A stretch of DNA of 64,000 nucleotides from Burkholderia sp. IMCC1007. Lineage in GTDB: Bacteria > Pseudomonadota > Gammaproteobacteria > Burkholderiales > Burkholderiaceae. Both the position numbers and the translations under genes were made by a program. The notes under the pieces are model-generated. The model saw only the letters and a program-made list of their open reading frames with translations, searched no databases and had not been told where the DNA came from. This document shows, in pieces, positions 26,124-34,992 of this stretch (positions are counted from its first letter, which is position 1; every line of letters begins with the position of its first letter). Location of the stretch: NCBI RefSeq assembly GCF_027257875.1, contig NZ_JAPVQY010000002.1, positions 164,684 through 228,683 of the forward strand, in the 5' to 3' direction.

Positions 26124-27144
26124 CTTCACTGGCGCCGAGCCGCGCATTGTCGCCACGGCACGATATATCCCGCGGCACGATGTCCCGGCCGATGCAGATA
26201 TCGAACCATTCATGGTTTCGGGTGGGTCCGCACGAGAGGACGTGATGCAAGCCGTGTATGCCGATACGCTCCGGTGGCGCGACAGTGGTGCCCCATTCGG
26301 CGTGGCCGGTATTCCGTTGCCGCAAGCATCACGGGCTACTGATAACCGTGTCGCTGTGGAATCCAACCAGACATTGTCCGACATGGCACTTGCCACAGTG
26401 CGAACGCTGCTTGACTCGTCGCCTCAGGTCGACGCATCCACACCCGATCAAATCATCGTATGCACAACGAGCTTTGAGCATGATCTGGCATTGTCGTGTG
26501 CTTGCCGTCTCCACAGCGAACTTGGATCAAGCCGAGCACCGCTGGCGGTCGGCCAACTGCAAGGCGTGTCGTTCCTGATGGCGCTGGAGATTGCCGTGGC
26601 GATGATGGCCGCTGACATTCGACTGAAGACCGTCGTGATTGTCGCCGCGGAACGCTGGCGCCGGCCGTTCTCTCGTCGGATCGGCGCAATGATCGACATG
26701 GGTGACGGGGCCGCGGCCGTACTGATCGCGAGAAACCCCGGCCCGGGATGGCGCGTGAGCGGGCTCACCGTACGGACGCCCGGAATCCCACCGCTCGCAA
26801 GTGAGCGCGAACCCGTCTACACATTGACGCTCACGGACGTCATTAGCGAGACTTGCTCAGGCGCGGATTTGCAACCTGCGAATGTCGACTGGGTCCTTCC
26901 AGCGCCAATCGACACTCGACTGGCTCGCGAAATCAATACGCGTTGCGGACTGCGGCCCGAACGGGTCTGCCACATACGTATGGACGCGCCTGGCCATTTC
27001 TGCGCCGCCGACACGCCTGCACGGCTCGACGCGCTGCTGCGGTCGATCAACCCTAGCAAGGGACAACATGCCCTCGTTTGGTCCGCCGGCTTCCAAGGAC
27101 AGGCCGGTTGCGCTCTCCTTGAATATCGTGGAGGTGGATCATGA
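26107..27144 (+). CDS. KASIII-like protein without catalytic residues (PqsB-like partner 1)
   Basis: A 345-residue thiolase-fold protein related to FabH/KASIII. At the position of the active-site Cys the sequence reads VGQLQGVSFLMAL: Gly153 replaces Cys. The His-containing motif is replaced by LPAPIDTR, and the Asn motif cannot be found. It should therefore be catalytically dead on its own. Its neighbour, starting 4 bases before its stop, has Cys and His. The pattern, including dead partner first, matches PqsB/PqsC, which work only as a heterodimer. Likely a structural and substrate-shaping subunit. Confidence 0.82.
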   Translation: MRPSTNFTGAEPRIVATARYIPRHDVPADADIEPFMVSGGSAREDVMQAVYADTLRWRDSGAPFGVAGIPLPQASRATDNRVAVESNQTLSDMALATVRTLLDSSPQVDASTPDQIIVCTTSFEHDLALSCACRLHSELGSSRAPLAVGQLQGVSFLMALEIAVAMMAADIRLKTVVIVAAERWRRPFSRRIGAMIDMGDGAAAVLIARNPGPGWRVSGLTVRTPGIPPLASEREPVYTLTLTDVISETCSGADLQPANVDWVLPAPIDTRLAREINTRCGLRPERVCHIRMDAPGHFCAADTPARLDALLRSINPSKGQHALVWSAGFQGQAGCALLEYRGGGS

Positions 27145-28088
27145 TCGTGTCGCAACGGCCTAGCTCGCTTGCACTGGCTGGCATCGCATTCAGTCTGCCG
27201 GATCGAACTGTGGATGCACATCGCTGGGCGGAGCGATGTGGTCAGCCGTCGATTCGCGCGCGCGCACTGATCGAAAACGGCGTAACGCAGTTCCACGACG
27301 CGGCTGGCGAATCGCCCGTGACGCTCGCCGTTGACGCCATATCGTCCCTGCTACGCGACACCCGAATAGCGCATGAAACGATCGATGCGCTCGTGTACAC
27401 ACACACGATTCAGAGCAGCGTTATCGCACCGCCTGCCAGTACTACGCAACAGATCCAGTTCCAACTGAATCTGAACCGCGCGCTCGCATTTTCAGTCACG
27501 CAGCAGCACTGCGTCTCGCCAATGGCCGCGATCCGTGTGTTGCAGGCGCTCGCCATGCGACGGCCCTCCATCCGGCGCGCAATTGTGGTCTGCGCCGATG
27601 TGATCGGATCCCACTGCGACCGACTGCGAGCAATTCGGGATCTTGCCCTCCATAGTGACGGTGCTTGTGCGCTATTGCTCGAACGAGACGGTCATCGAAA
27701 CGCCATTGCGGGCCTGCACGTGTACGCAGACGGACGATCCTTCCGCGGCACCGACGAGGATCTGCAGCCGGTTCCCGACGACCGGTACTACTGGTCTGCA
27801 TTCACGACCATGCGGGCCGCCATTCAACAAGCAGGCATCACGACACGCGAGATTACGCACGTACTGCCTCATCACGCCAATCTTCCGGGTTGGTTCAGGC
27901 TGATGACAATGCTTTCCATTCCTCGTGAGCGGCTCTTCACGGCGAACTTCGCGTCAATCGGTCACGTCTTTGGCGCGGACCCCTTCATTAACTTCCAGAC
28001 ATGTTCGAACCGGGAACCGGGCGGCTGGTCGCTGCTGTTCTCGTGTGGCCTCGCTGGCTGCTTCGGTGCCATGGTGGTCCGCCACTGA
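27141..28088 (+). CDS. KASIII-like condensing enzyme, catalytic partner 1
   Basis: A 315-residue FabH-like enzyme. Cys124 is in FSVTQQHCVSPMAAIRVL, His244 in LPHHANLPGW (compare HQAN of FabH) and Asn269 in FTANFASIGH, so the full triad is present. It should form an acyl-enzyme and join it to a second substrate by Claisen condensation or acyl transfer. It overlaps the catalytically dead protein by 4 bases, implying equal synthesis and a heterodimer. Paralogue of 33725-34651. Confidence 0.85.
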   Translation: MIVSQRPSSLALAGIAFSLPDRTVDAHRWAERCGQPSIRARALIENGVTQFHDAAGESPVTLAVDAISSLLRDTRIAHETIDALVYTHTIQSSVIAPPASTTQQIQFQLNLNRALAFSVTQQHCVSPMAAIRVLQALAMRRPSIRRAIVVCADVIGSHCDRLRAIRDLALHSDGACALLLERDGHRNAIAGLHVYADGRSFRGTDEDLQPVPDDRYYWSAFTTMRAAIQQAGITTREITHVLPHHANLPGWFRLMTMLSIPRERLFTANFASIGHVFGADPFINFQTCSNREPGGWSLLFSCGLAGCFGAMVVRH

Positions 28089-28138
28089 TCACCTGAACGA
28101 TTTCCTTTCAACGCTCGACATTCGATCCGGATACCATC

Positions 28139-29758
28139 ATGAGAAACGTCCTCGACCTCGTGCAAGCCGCTGCAAACCGCACACCTGACGCGGAAGCTCT
28201 CGTCTGCGGTTCCGCCCGAGTAACCTATCAGGACCTGACTCACCGCTCGCGAAGCATGGGCAATGCGCTCTCCGCGCTTGGATTCACGGCCGGCGCGCGC
28301 ATTGCGATCTATCTGGACAAACGTATCGAAACCGTCGTGTCGATGCTTGGTGCAGCTGCCGCGCAATGCGTGTTCGTTCCTATCAATCCGCTCCTCAAAC
28401 CCCAGCAGGTTGCTCACATCCTGCTCGACTCCGGTGCCGATTGCCTGATTACCAGCGCGCTGCGCGCGCGGGTCCTTGACGAACATGGTCTTACCGGCGT
28501 TTCCAACACTATCATTGTGGACGATGCAGGCTCCGCAAGCCGACATCTCCGATCAACAACGCACGTTCAAAGCTGGCCCGAGTCCGCAAGCGGAAATCGC
28601 ACGGAACGGGATAGTGAAAATCCACCACGATCACCAGCGCCAGCCAATGTCGACACGGATCTGGCCGCCATCCTGTACACCTCAGGCTCGACCGGACTGC
28701 CAAAAGGCGTCATGCTAAGCCACCGCAACCTGCTCGAGGGTGCCTGGAGCGTTGCCCATTATCTGAACCACGCCTCATCCGATCGAATCCTCGCGGCCCT
28801 GCCGCTCAGTTTCGATGCTGGCCTGAGCCAGCTCACATCCACATGGGCCGTGGGGGCCACGGCCGTGCTCATCAACTATCTTGCACCGCAAGACGTCATT
28901 GATGCGTGCGCGAGCGAACGTATTACAGCAATCACGGGTGTGCCGCCCTTATGGATGCAACTGGCCCGTGCGGCTTGGCCCGAAACGGCACGCCGAAAGC
29001 TGCGCTACTTTGCGAATACCGGCGGCAAGCTGCCGGCGCCCGTCTTGCAGCAACTCCGAGCATTGTTTCCACAGGCCAAACCCTATCTAATGTATGGCCT
29101 GACCGAGGCATTTCGCTCCACGTTTCTCGACCCCTCAGAGGTCGATCGTCGCCCCGACTCCATCGGGAAAGCCGTCCCTAACGCCCGAATTCTGGTCGTT
29201 CGCGATGATGGCTCGCCTTGTGGACCAGACGAAACCGGAGAACTCGTCCATGTTGGAGCCTGCGTCACGCTCGGTTATTGGAATGACGCGACGCGCACAG
29301 CCCAGCGCTATCGCCCTTCGCCCGAGCTGAAACCCGGTGGCGCGCCGCGAGATCGTGCTGTCTGGTCAGGTGATCTGGTACGGCGAGATGCAGAAGGATT
29401 CCTGTACTTCGTCGCGCGCAACGACGCCCAAATCAAGAGTTCTGGTTATCGCATCAGCCCGGAAGAGATCGAAGAAGTCGTTCACGACAGCGGTCTTGTC
29501 ACGGAAGCGCTTGCCCTAGGCATCCCTGACGATGAACTTGGTGAAGCGATCGTCCTGTTGGTCGTGCCGGTCGCCAATGGCTTCGATGCTCAAGTGCTTC
29601 AGGCCTGGTGTGTGGAACATCTGCCGCGCTACATGGTGCCGCAGCGCATCGTGGTTCGCGACACAGTTTCGCGCAACCCCAACGGGAAATTCGATCGAGC
29701 CGCATTGCGCGCCGCCTTCTCCAATCCGGACGCCGCCGCCGAAGTGAGCCAATCATGA
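28139..29758 (+). CDS. AMP-forming acyl/aminoacyl ligase
   Basis: A 539-residue adenylate-forming enzyme of the acyl-CoA synthetase/A-domain superfamily. The phosphate loop is LYTSGSTGLPKGVMLSHRNL at about residue 179. Later motifs are YLMYGLTEAFRSTFLDP, TGELVHVGACVTLGYWND, the hinge region WSGDLVRRDAEGF and the C-terminal lysine in RNPNGKFDRAAL. It resembles the ligase subfamily known from exosortase A-associated loci, where it also stands beside an ACP and a BtrK-like decarboxylase. Likely it loads an amino acid or acyl group on the carrier protein of this cluster. It overlaps the decarboxylase gene by 4 bases. Confidence 0.9.
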   Translation: MRNVLDLVQAAANRTPDAEALVCGSARVTYQDLTHRSRSMGNALSALGFTAGARIAIYLDKRIETVVSMLGAAAAQCVFVPINPLLKPQQVAHILLDSGADCLITSALRARVLDEHGLTGVSNTIIVDDAGSASRHLRSTTHVQSWPESASGNRTERDSENPPRSPAPANVDTDLAAILYTSGSTGLPKGVMLSHRNLLEGAWSVAHYLNHASSDRILAALPLSFDAGLSQLTSTWAVGATAVLINYLAPQDVIDACASERITAITGVPPLWMQLARAAWPETARRKLRYFANTGGKLPAPVLQQLRALFPQAKPYLMYGLTEAFRSTFLDPSEVDRRPDSIGKAVPNARILVVRDDGSPCGPDETGELVHVGACVTLGYWNDATRTAQRYRPSPELKPGGAPRDRAVWSGDLVRRDAEGFLYFVARNDAQIKSSGYRISPEEIEEVVHDSGLVTEALALGIPDDELGEAIVLLVVPVANGFDAQVLQAWCVEHLPRYMVPQRIVVRDTVSRNPNGKFDRAALRAAFSNPDAAAEVSQS

Positions 29759-30963
29759 ACGGACTGTTTGGCGAGCGCGATGGCATCCTCACCGTCGGCG
29801 GCGTTGAAATCAATCGCCTGGCCGATCGCGCAGGGCGCACACCGTTCTTCGCCTATGATCGCGCAATGCTCGACGCGCGTGTATGCACGCTGCGCGATAC
29901 GCTGCCAGCCGGTATCGACCTCCATTACTCGATCAAGGCCAACCCAATGCCCGCGGTCGTCCATCACCTCGCGCCACAGATGGATGGGTTCGACGTGGCA
30001 TCGGCCAACGAGATGGCACTTGCGCTGAATGCGGGCATGCCCGCAGAACTGATCGGCTTCGCAGGCCCAGGCAAGAGCCGCGACGACTTGCGTCGCGCCG
30101 TCGCGAGCGGTGTCAACATACACCTCGAATCGATCACCCAGTTGCACCTCGTGACAGCACTCGGCTGGGAGCTCGGCGTGCAGCCGAAGGTCGCCATTCG
30201 AGTCAACCCGGACTTTCACGTCAATCACAGCGGCATGCGCATGGGCGGCGGCGCCACCCCTTTTGGGCTCGACGCGGAGCGGGTACCCGCGTTATTGCGC
30301 GAGCTCGATGCGAGAGAAGTGAAGCTGGCCGGTTTTCATATTTTCTGGGGGTCCCAGTGCCTGCACGCCCCGACCGTCATCGAGGCTCAACGGAAAAGCG
30401 CGGATCTCGTCGTGAGATTGGCCGCAGGCCTCTCGCCCATACCGCAATACGTGAACTTCGGAGGTGGTTTCGGCATCCCCTATTTCGCAGGGGAAATGCC
30501 AATCGACCTCGCTGCGGTCACCGATGCCATGGATGATTGGCTCGGCCTGTTCCGCAGCCGTTTGCCGGACACGCGCGCGGTCCTGGAATTTGGACGCTAT
30601 TTGGTCGGGGAAGCCGGCATCTATGTCTGCCGCGTCATCGATCGCAAGGTATCCCGCGATCGAACATTCCTGATCACCGATGGCGGACTGCATCACCATC
30701 TGGCTGCATCCGGTAACTTCGGGCAGGTCCTGCGTCGCAATTTTCCGGTGGCCATCGCGAATCGCCAGACACAAGCCCCAACGGAGCGCTGCGACATTGT
30801 CGGATGCCTGTGCACGCCACTTGATCGGATCGCCGACGACGTGCTGCTTCCCGAGGCTCGCATTGGAGACTTTGTGGTCGTCTTCCAATCGGGTGCGTAT
30901 GGACGCTCGGCCAGCCCTAGGGACTTTCTCGGCCACCCTGATGCGATCGAGATGCTCGTCTGA
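29755..30963 (+). CDS. PLP-dependent decarboxylase, BtrK-like (fold type III)
   Basis: A 402-residue fold-type III decarboxylase related to diaminopimelate decarboxylase. The PLP lysine is Lys61 in LHYSIKANPMP, and the phosphate-binding glycines are in VNFGGGFGIPYF. The C-terminal half has GCLCTPLDRIADDVLL and FQSGAYGRSASPRDFLGHP. The last motif and the overall pattern match BtrK of butirosin synthesis, which decarboxylates L-glutamate while it is tied to the carrier protein BtrI, rather than free diaminopimelate. With an adjacent ligase and ACP, the same logic is likely: decarboxylation of an ACP-bound amino acid. The substrate is not known. Confidence 0.88.
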   Translation: MNGLFGERDGILTVGGVEINRLADRAGRTPFFAYDRAMLDARVCTLRDTLPAGIDLHYSIKANPMPAVVHHLAPQMDGFDVASANEMALALNAGMPAELIGFAGPGKSRDDLRRAVASGVNIHLESITQLHLVTALGWELGVQPKVAIRVNPDFHVNHSGMRMGGGATPFGLDAERVPALLRELDAREVKLAGFHIFWGSQCLHAPTVIEAQRKSADLVVRLAAGLSPIPQYVNFGGGFGIPYFAGEMPIDLAAVTDAMDDWLGLFRSRLPDTRAVLEFGRYLVGEAGIYVCRVIDRKVSRDRTFLITDGGLHHHLAASGNFGQVLRRNFPVAIANRQTQAPTERCDIVGCLCTPLDRIADDVLLPEARIGDFVVVFQSGAYGRSASPRDFLGHPDAIEMLV

Positions 30964-30991
30964 CCACCCTCGTTCTTTGTGGAGGATTGTG

Positions 30992-32101
30992 ATGTTCTCC
31001 CCTGATTCCTTCCCGCCGGGGCCAGCTCCGGCGCCTTGGACACTGACCGATGATCAACGCAACCTCTATATCGCGAGCCAACGCTTCGCGCGCGACCGAC
31101 TGGAGCCCTTGCTAGCCAGTTCACCCAGCGTAGCAGCGTGGCAAGAAACCGTCAGACTCGCAGCCGCAACACTTGATCTTGGAGCAATGGTTTTACCCGA
31201 GGAATCCGGCGGCCTGGGAATCGACCGTCACGGCCTGGCACTTGTTGTCGAAGCGCTCGCCGCCGGACCGCTTGAGCGTGCGTTGGAGTTGACGCTGACA
31301 GCACCCGCGCTCATGGTGCTCCGGACACACAATGCGCTCGGTTCGGTTCTGGCTCGGCCTGTTCAAGCGTATTTCGATGGCACAGCAGCGATCGCATTGT
31401 CCGTGCCCGGCATAGATAACGCAACGATATGGCAACTCGGTCCACTGGGCCGCACGGCGCCCCTCACCATGCGGTTAGATGACAAGCGTCGCCTCCTCCT
31501 CACCGAGCGCCCACGTGATCACCGATCCTCGAGATCGACAGGCATCGCCACGCTCGGCGCCCTCGTGTTGGAGCAATTGCATTCCGACGAAGCCGCGGCC
31601 GAAACGCTGCTCGCCGTGATTACGCGAGCCGACAGCGATGGCGCTCCTCCCGCGCAAACGTACCTGACGGAAATCGGCCTCTATCTCGCTGTGCTCCTGA
31701 CGGGTGCCATGCAACATAGCATCCGGTTCGCGTTCGATTACGCGGCGACTCGGCAAGCGTTCCGAAAGCCGTTGTCAAACCATCAACTCGTCGCGGCGCG
31801 ATTGTCCGACATGCTGATCGCCACCCATGGCAGCCACCTGTTTTTGCAGGCTGTCAGTACGGCTCGCCCGTCGGCGCCGGTCTCGCTGGTCCGTCAGTTA
31901 CTGCGACACGTCGCGGCGGAGTCTGTCAGCGTCAGTCGCGAATTCGTGCAGCTTTGCGGCGGCCATGGCTATGTCGAAGGTCTCCCGCCGGCAGCCCGCT
32001 TCCAGACGGGCCACTGGCTTGCCTTCCTGCTGCAGCGCATCGACACAGCACTCGGCTGGCTCGCGGAGCCGCGGGTCGCGAATGAGGAGGTCGACGGATG
32101 A
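30992..32101 (+). CDS. Degenerate acyl-CoA dehydrogenase-fold subunit
   Basis: A 369-residue acyl-CoA dehydrogenase family protein. Recognisable blocks are LGAMVLPEESGGLGIDRHGLA, FAFDYAATRQAFRKPLSNHQ and FVQLCGGHGYVEGLPPAARF. The middle FAD-binding motif (usually TEPxAGSD) is not visible, and the C-terminal EGT glutamate region is replaced by RFQTGHWLAFL. It is probably not active alone and may pair with the intact enzyme at 24554-25813, like heteromeric FadE pairs of actinobacteria. A GGAGG site precedes the ATG at 30992. The gene overlaps the next by 4 bases. Confidence 0.8.
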   Translation: MFSPDSFPPGPAPAPWTLTDDQRNLYIASQRFARDRLEPLLASSPSVAAWQETVRLAAATLDLGAMVLPEESGGLGIDRHGLALVVEALAAGPLERALELTLTAPALMVLRTHNALGSVLARPVQAYFDGTAAIALSVPGIDNATIWQLGPLGRTAPLTMRLDDKRRLLLTERPRDHRSSRSTGIATLGALVLEQLHSDEAAAETLLAVITRADSDGAPPAQTYLTEIGLYLAVLLTGAMQHSIRFAFDYAATRQAFRKPLSNHQLVAARLSDMLIATHGSHLFLQAVSTARPSAPVSLVRQLLRHVAAESVSVSREFVQLCGGHGYVEGLPPAARFQTGHWLAFLLQRIDTALGWLAEPRVANEEVDG

Positions 32102-32691
32102 GTGGTTGCGCCCCTACGGATGGCACGCTTCAGCCCTCGGTGGACAATGCTGCAACGCATGTAACGTCCGCCACGTGCTGGTTACGCGAACCAGGGCCGA
32201 ATGACATCGACGACATCGTCGCGTGGCTCGCGCAGCCGACCATCAGTCGGTGGTTCGACTTCGGGCTCGGCCGCCAAGCCCTGCCCGCATTGGCGGTACA
32301 AGCGATGGTCTATAGCAGACAGCATCGAATACGCGTGTTCGGTTCGGCTGGCTATCCGGTGCCGAGCGGTGTGGTCGCCGTTAGTGATGTCACGCATCGC
32401 TTCGCGACGGGCTCATTCTGGATCCTTCGCGACCGGTTGCGGCCCGCCTGCGTCAATATGGCTTACAACGCCGCCACGCACCTCCTTCATGAAGCGTTCG
32501 TCCGTGACCGGCTGCGGTGCATCACTGCATGGGCTGTCGACTGCAATGTTCCGTCGCAACGTCTGCTCGCGCGGTTGGGTTTTCGTCTGATCGGACTGCA
32601 ACGAGACTGTCATCTCGTCGATGGCACGCGCGTCGGGCGGCTCCTTTACGACCTGCTGCCCGAGGACCTCGCACTACCACGCGCACCATGA
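32098..32691 (+). CDS. GNAT-family acetyltransferase
   Basis: A 197-residue RimJ/RimL-type GNAT protein. The N-terminal strand and helix WLREPGPNDIDDIVAWLA and the C-terminal NMAYNAATHLLHEAFV, CNVPSQRLLARLGFRLIG and RVGRLLYDLL follow the GNAT fold. The usual Q/RxxGxG/A loop is not evident in its ordinary form. In this cluster it may acylate the amine freed by the pathway, or modify the product. This is inference. Confidence 0.78.
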   Translation: MSGCAPTDGTLQPSVDNAATHVTSATCWLREPGPNDIDDIVAWLAQPTISRWFDFGLGRQALPALAVQAMVYSRQHRIRVFGSAGYPVPSGVVAVSDVTHRFATGSFWILRDRLRPACVNMAYNAATHLLHEAFVRDRLRCITAWAVDCNVPSQRLLARLGFRLIGLQRDCHLVDGTRVGRLLYDLLPEDLALPRAP

Positions 32692-33728
32692 ATACACCCG
32701 TGATCACGGCACTTGCCAGCTATGTGCCGCGCACAGTCGCGGTACATCGTGAGTGCGGAATCGAGCCGACGCTCGGTGCTCCGATTCGGTCCGGTTGGCA
32801 CGCCTGGGTCGCGTCGTGGAAAGCAGATTACGCCCCCCACCCCACAAAGAAAGCGGCTGCAGCCAGAAGCGCTGCAGTCAACGCACCGCCGGACGAATTT
32901 CATTGTGTGCCAGTTGAGCGCGATACCGATCTATCCGGGCTCGCCGCGAAAGTGGCGCAGACAATATGTGCGGGGCGGCCAGTCGACGCAGCGCCGATCG
33001 ATATTGCAATGTTCTGTCACAGTAGCCTCAACGAGCATGTGTCCACAACGACCGCTGGACGCTTGCGCGCAGTAATCGGCACGCCCTGCTTCCCGTTCTC
33101 CGTCTCCCAACAGCAGGGGGCCTCCACGTTCACGGCGCTGCAGCTGGCGAGTGATCTGCTGATTGCGGAACCCGAAATCCACACCATCTTGATCGTCGCT
33201 GCAGAAAAGTGGTGTCCGCCGTTCTCGCGATGGACGGATCAGGGAATCGTGCAGGGCGACGCAGCCGGTGCCATCCTGGTGGAACGCACCAGACCCACGT
33301 CTTGCGGACTGGTGGTGATCGACGCACGCGCCAGCCGCCTCCACCGGTTCGCGACACCCGCCCCACTCTCAAGCCTAGATATCCGCACAGATTGGGTTCC
33401 GGCGCTGCGATCGACGATCGACGCGATACTGCGCCGGCACGAGCTTCAACCGAACGACATTGGCACCGTCGTAGGAGCACGAATAGATCGGCAACTTGAT
33501 GAAGCTATTTGCCGACATCTCAGTCGCCGCGTCATTGAATTTTCCGACCGCCACCGCGCCCATCTAGGCGCAGCCGAACCTATCGTGCGGCTCGCCGATG
33601 CACTCCAATCTCACGGCCTGTCAGTGTGCGATCGAATCCTGATGTGGGGCATCGGCCTGGGCGGCTTCGCCGGTTGCGCACTGTTCGAATCGCATGGCAG
33701 GCCGCTCTTATATCTCAATCCGCCATGA
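32688..33728 (+). CDS. KASIII-like protein without catalytic residues (PqsB-like partner 2)
   Basis: A 346-residue paralogue of the protein at 26107-27144. Where the condensing partner has QQHC, this has QQQG (Gly144 in FSVSQQQGASTFTALQL). The catalytic His and Asn are also missing (GARIDRQL and FSDRHRAHLG at those places). The ATG at 32688 overlaps the GNAT stop by 4 bases; the frame is open upstream inside the GNAT gene. Likely the non-catalytic half of a second KASIII heterodimer. Confidence 0.82.
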   Translation: MNTPVITALASYVPRTVAVHRECGIEPTLGAPIRSGWHAWVASWKADYAPHPTKKAAAARSAAVNAPPDEFHCVPVERDTDLSGLAAKVAQTICAGRPVDAAPIDIAMFCHSSLNEHVSTTTAGRLRAVIGTPCFPFSVSQQQGASTFTALQLASDLLIAEPEIHTILIVAAEKWCPPFSRWTDQGIVQGDAAGAILVERTRPTSCGLVVIDARASRLHRFATPAPLSSLDIRTDWVPALRSTIDAILRRHELQPNDIGTVVGARIDRQLDEAICRHLSRRVIEFSDRHRAHLGAAEPIVRLADALQSHGLSVCDRILMWGIGLGGFAGCALFESHGRPLLYLNPP

Positions 33729-34651
33729 GCGCCTCTATCGGGATCGTCCATACCGCTTACTATCTGCCTGAGCCAGCCGTGGACGTCCGCAGCTGGGCGC
33801 AACAAACGAAGCAGTCCGCCGAGACCGTCAAATCCCTCGAAAATGCTGGGGTGCGCTTGTTCTATGACGCGCGGGGACAGACCGCGCTTTCGCTCGCCGC
33901 GAACGCCATCCAATCGCTCGTTCGTGCGACCCAACTTGCTCCCGACACGATCGACTTTCTCGTCTACGTTCATACGCTTCAGGGGAGCGTCGCCCCACCA
34001 CCGCTATCCTTGCCGCACCTGCTATGCGAACACTTTGGTTTCGAGCAGGCGGATGCATTCTCGTTTGCACAACAGCACTGCGCCTCATCACTGGGCGCGC
34101 TACGGATCATTCGCGCGATGTTTATCGCCCGTCCGGCCATCAACCGCGGTCTGCTGGTCGGCGCGGACGTCATGCCCCTCGCAAGCGACCGGTTGATAGC
34201 CGGGGCCGGATTGCTCAGCGACGGCGCGTGTGCCGTGCTCGTCGAACGCAATGCCTCGATCAATCGATTGGTCTCGTTGGCCTTTCACGCGAGTGGAGAA
34301 GGTTGGCGCGGCACACTGGGAGAAGATGAATCGCGTTTCGCAGCTCAGTACTTCTTGGCGGCCCGTCGACTCGCGACGCAAACGAGCGCTGTGGCGAATG
34401 TGCCCCTAGCCGAGATTCGGCGCATCTTGCCTTCCCACCTTGATCTGCCAACCTGGCGTCGAACTGTCGCATCGCTTGGTCTTCCACCACGATGCCTGTT
34501 TACTGACAACTTTGCTCGCGTCGCACATGTGACGGTCAGCGATCCATTCATCAATCTCGTCGACTGCGATGATCTGGTTTCCGGTAAGCCTTTCCTGCTA
34601 TGCGCCCGCGGAGTGGGAGGATTTTCCGCGGCGGCACTCTTCGTTCGCTAA
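33725..34651 (+). CDS. KASIII-like condensing enzyme, catalytic partner 2
   Basis: A 308-residue FabH-like enzyme with Cys119 in FSFAQQHCASSLGALRI, His238 in LPSHLDLPTW and Asn262 in FTDNFARVAH. The FabH HxAN signature is HLD here (Asn to Asp at 240), a small difference from the first catalytic partner. It overlaps its dead partner by 4 bases. The two pairs share the same order and spacing, so the second arose by duplication of a two-gene unit and then diverged. It is the last gene of the biosynthetic operon before luxR. Confidence 0.85.
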   Translation: MSASIGIVHTAYYLPEPAVDVRSWAQQTKQSAETVKSLENAGVRLFYDARGQTALSLAANAIQSLVRATQLAPDTIDFLVYVHTLQGSVAPPPLSLPHLLCEHFGFEQADAFSFAQQHCASSLGALRIIRAMFIARPAINRGLLVGADVMPLASDRLIAGAGLLSDGACAVLVERNASINRLVSLAFHASGEGWRGTLGEDESRFAAQYFLAARRLATQTSAVANVPLAEIRRILPSHLDLPTWRRTVASLGLPPRCLFTDNFARVAHVTVSDPFINLVDCDDLVSGKPFLLCARGVGGFSAAALFVR

Positions 34652-34930
34652 TACGATCGTTGAATTCCGGAAATTTTGCCGATGGCGCGGCACACGATCG
34701 CCAAATATGTCGCAATATCGCTCCTGTTCCGGACAGCGGTCTTTAAAAATTAAACCCTGCATTAAATTATTACAATCTATTGGACGTTCCGATCCCAACC
34801 ATTAGACTTTAAATTTGCTATGCGCCCACCGTCTATCTCGACGTAACCTCCGACGCCCGCCCACCGCATAGCGGGTGCACGGGCAATCAGCGCCCCACTA
34901 CCATACCAATTTCCGGAGTCGCTGACCCTG

Positions 34931-34951
34931 TGCTGGCGCCCTGATCCAGCA
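34931..34951. promoter_or_regulatory. Inverted repeat upstream of luxR
   Basis: TGCTGG and CCAGCA flank a 9-base spacer at 34931-34951, 41 bases before the luxR ATG. The spacing (CTG-N11-CAG) is one base longer than a usual lux box. It is the only clear dyad in the 341-base gap 34652-34992, which is AT-rich near 34740-34815 and holds no gene. Confidence 0.35.
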
Positions 34952-34992
34952 CTCCTCTTGAATGCCACTAGGCAATAAGCGAGGTAGAAGTC

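Noticed and set aside
25845-30963. Interpretation as an exosortase/PEP-CTERM associated locus because ligase, decarboxylase and ACP types occur there
   Set aside because: No exosortase, PEP-CTERM protein or exopolysaccharide genes are present in the window.
24554-34651. Interpretation as an alkylquinolone (pqs/hmq) cluster because of PqsBC-like pairs
   Set aside because: No anthranilate-CoA ligase of the PqsA type with PqsD and PqsE partners is present; instead there are an ACP, a BtrK-like decarboxylase and dehydrogenases.
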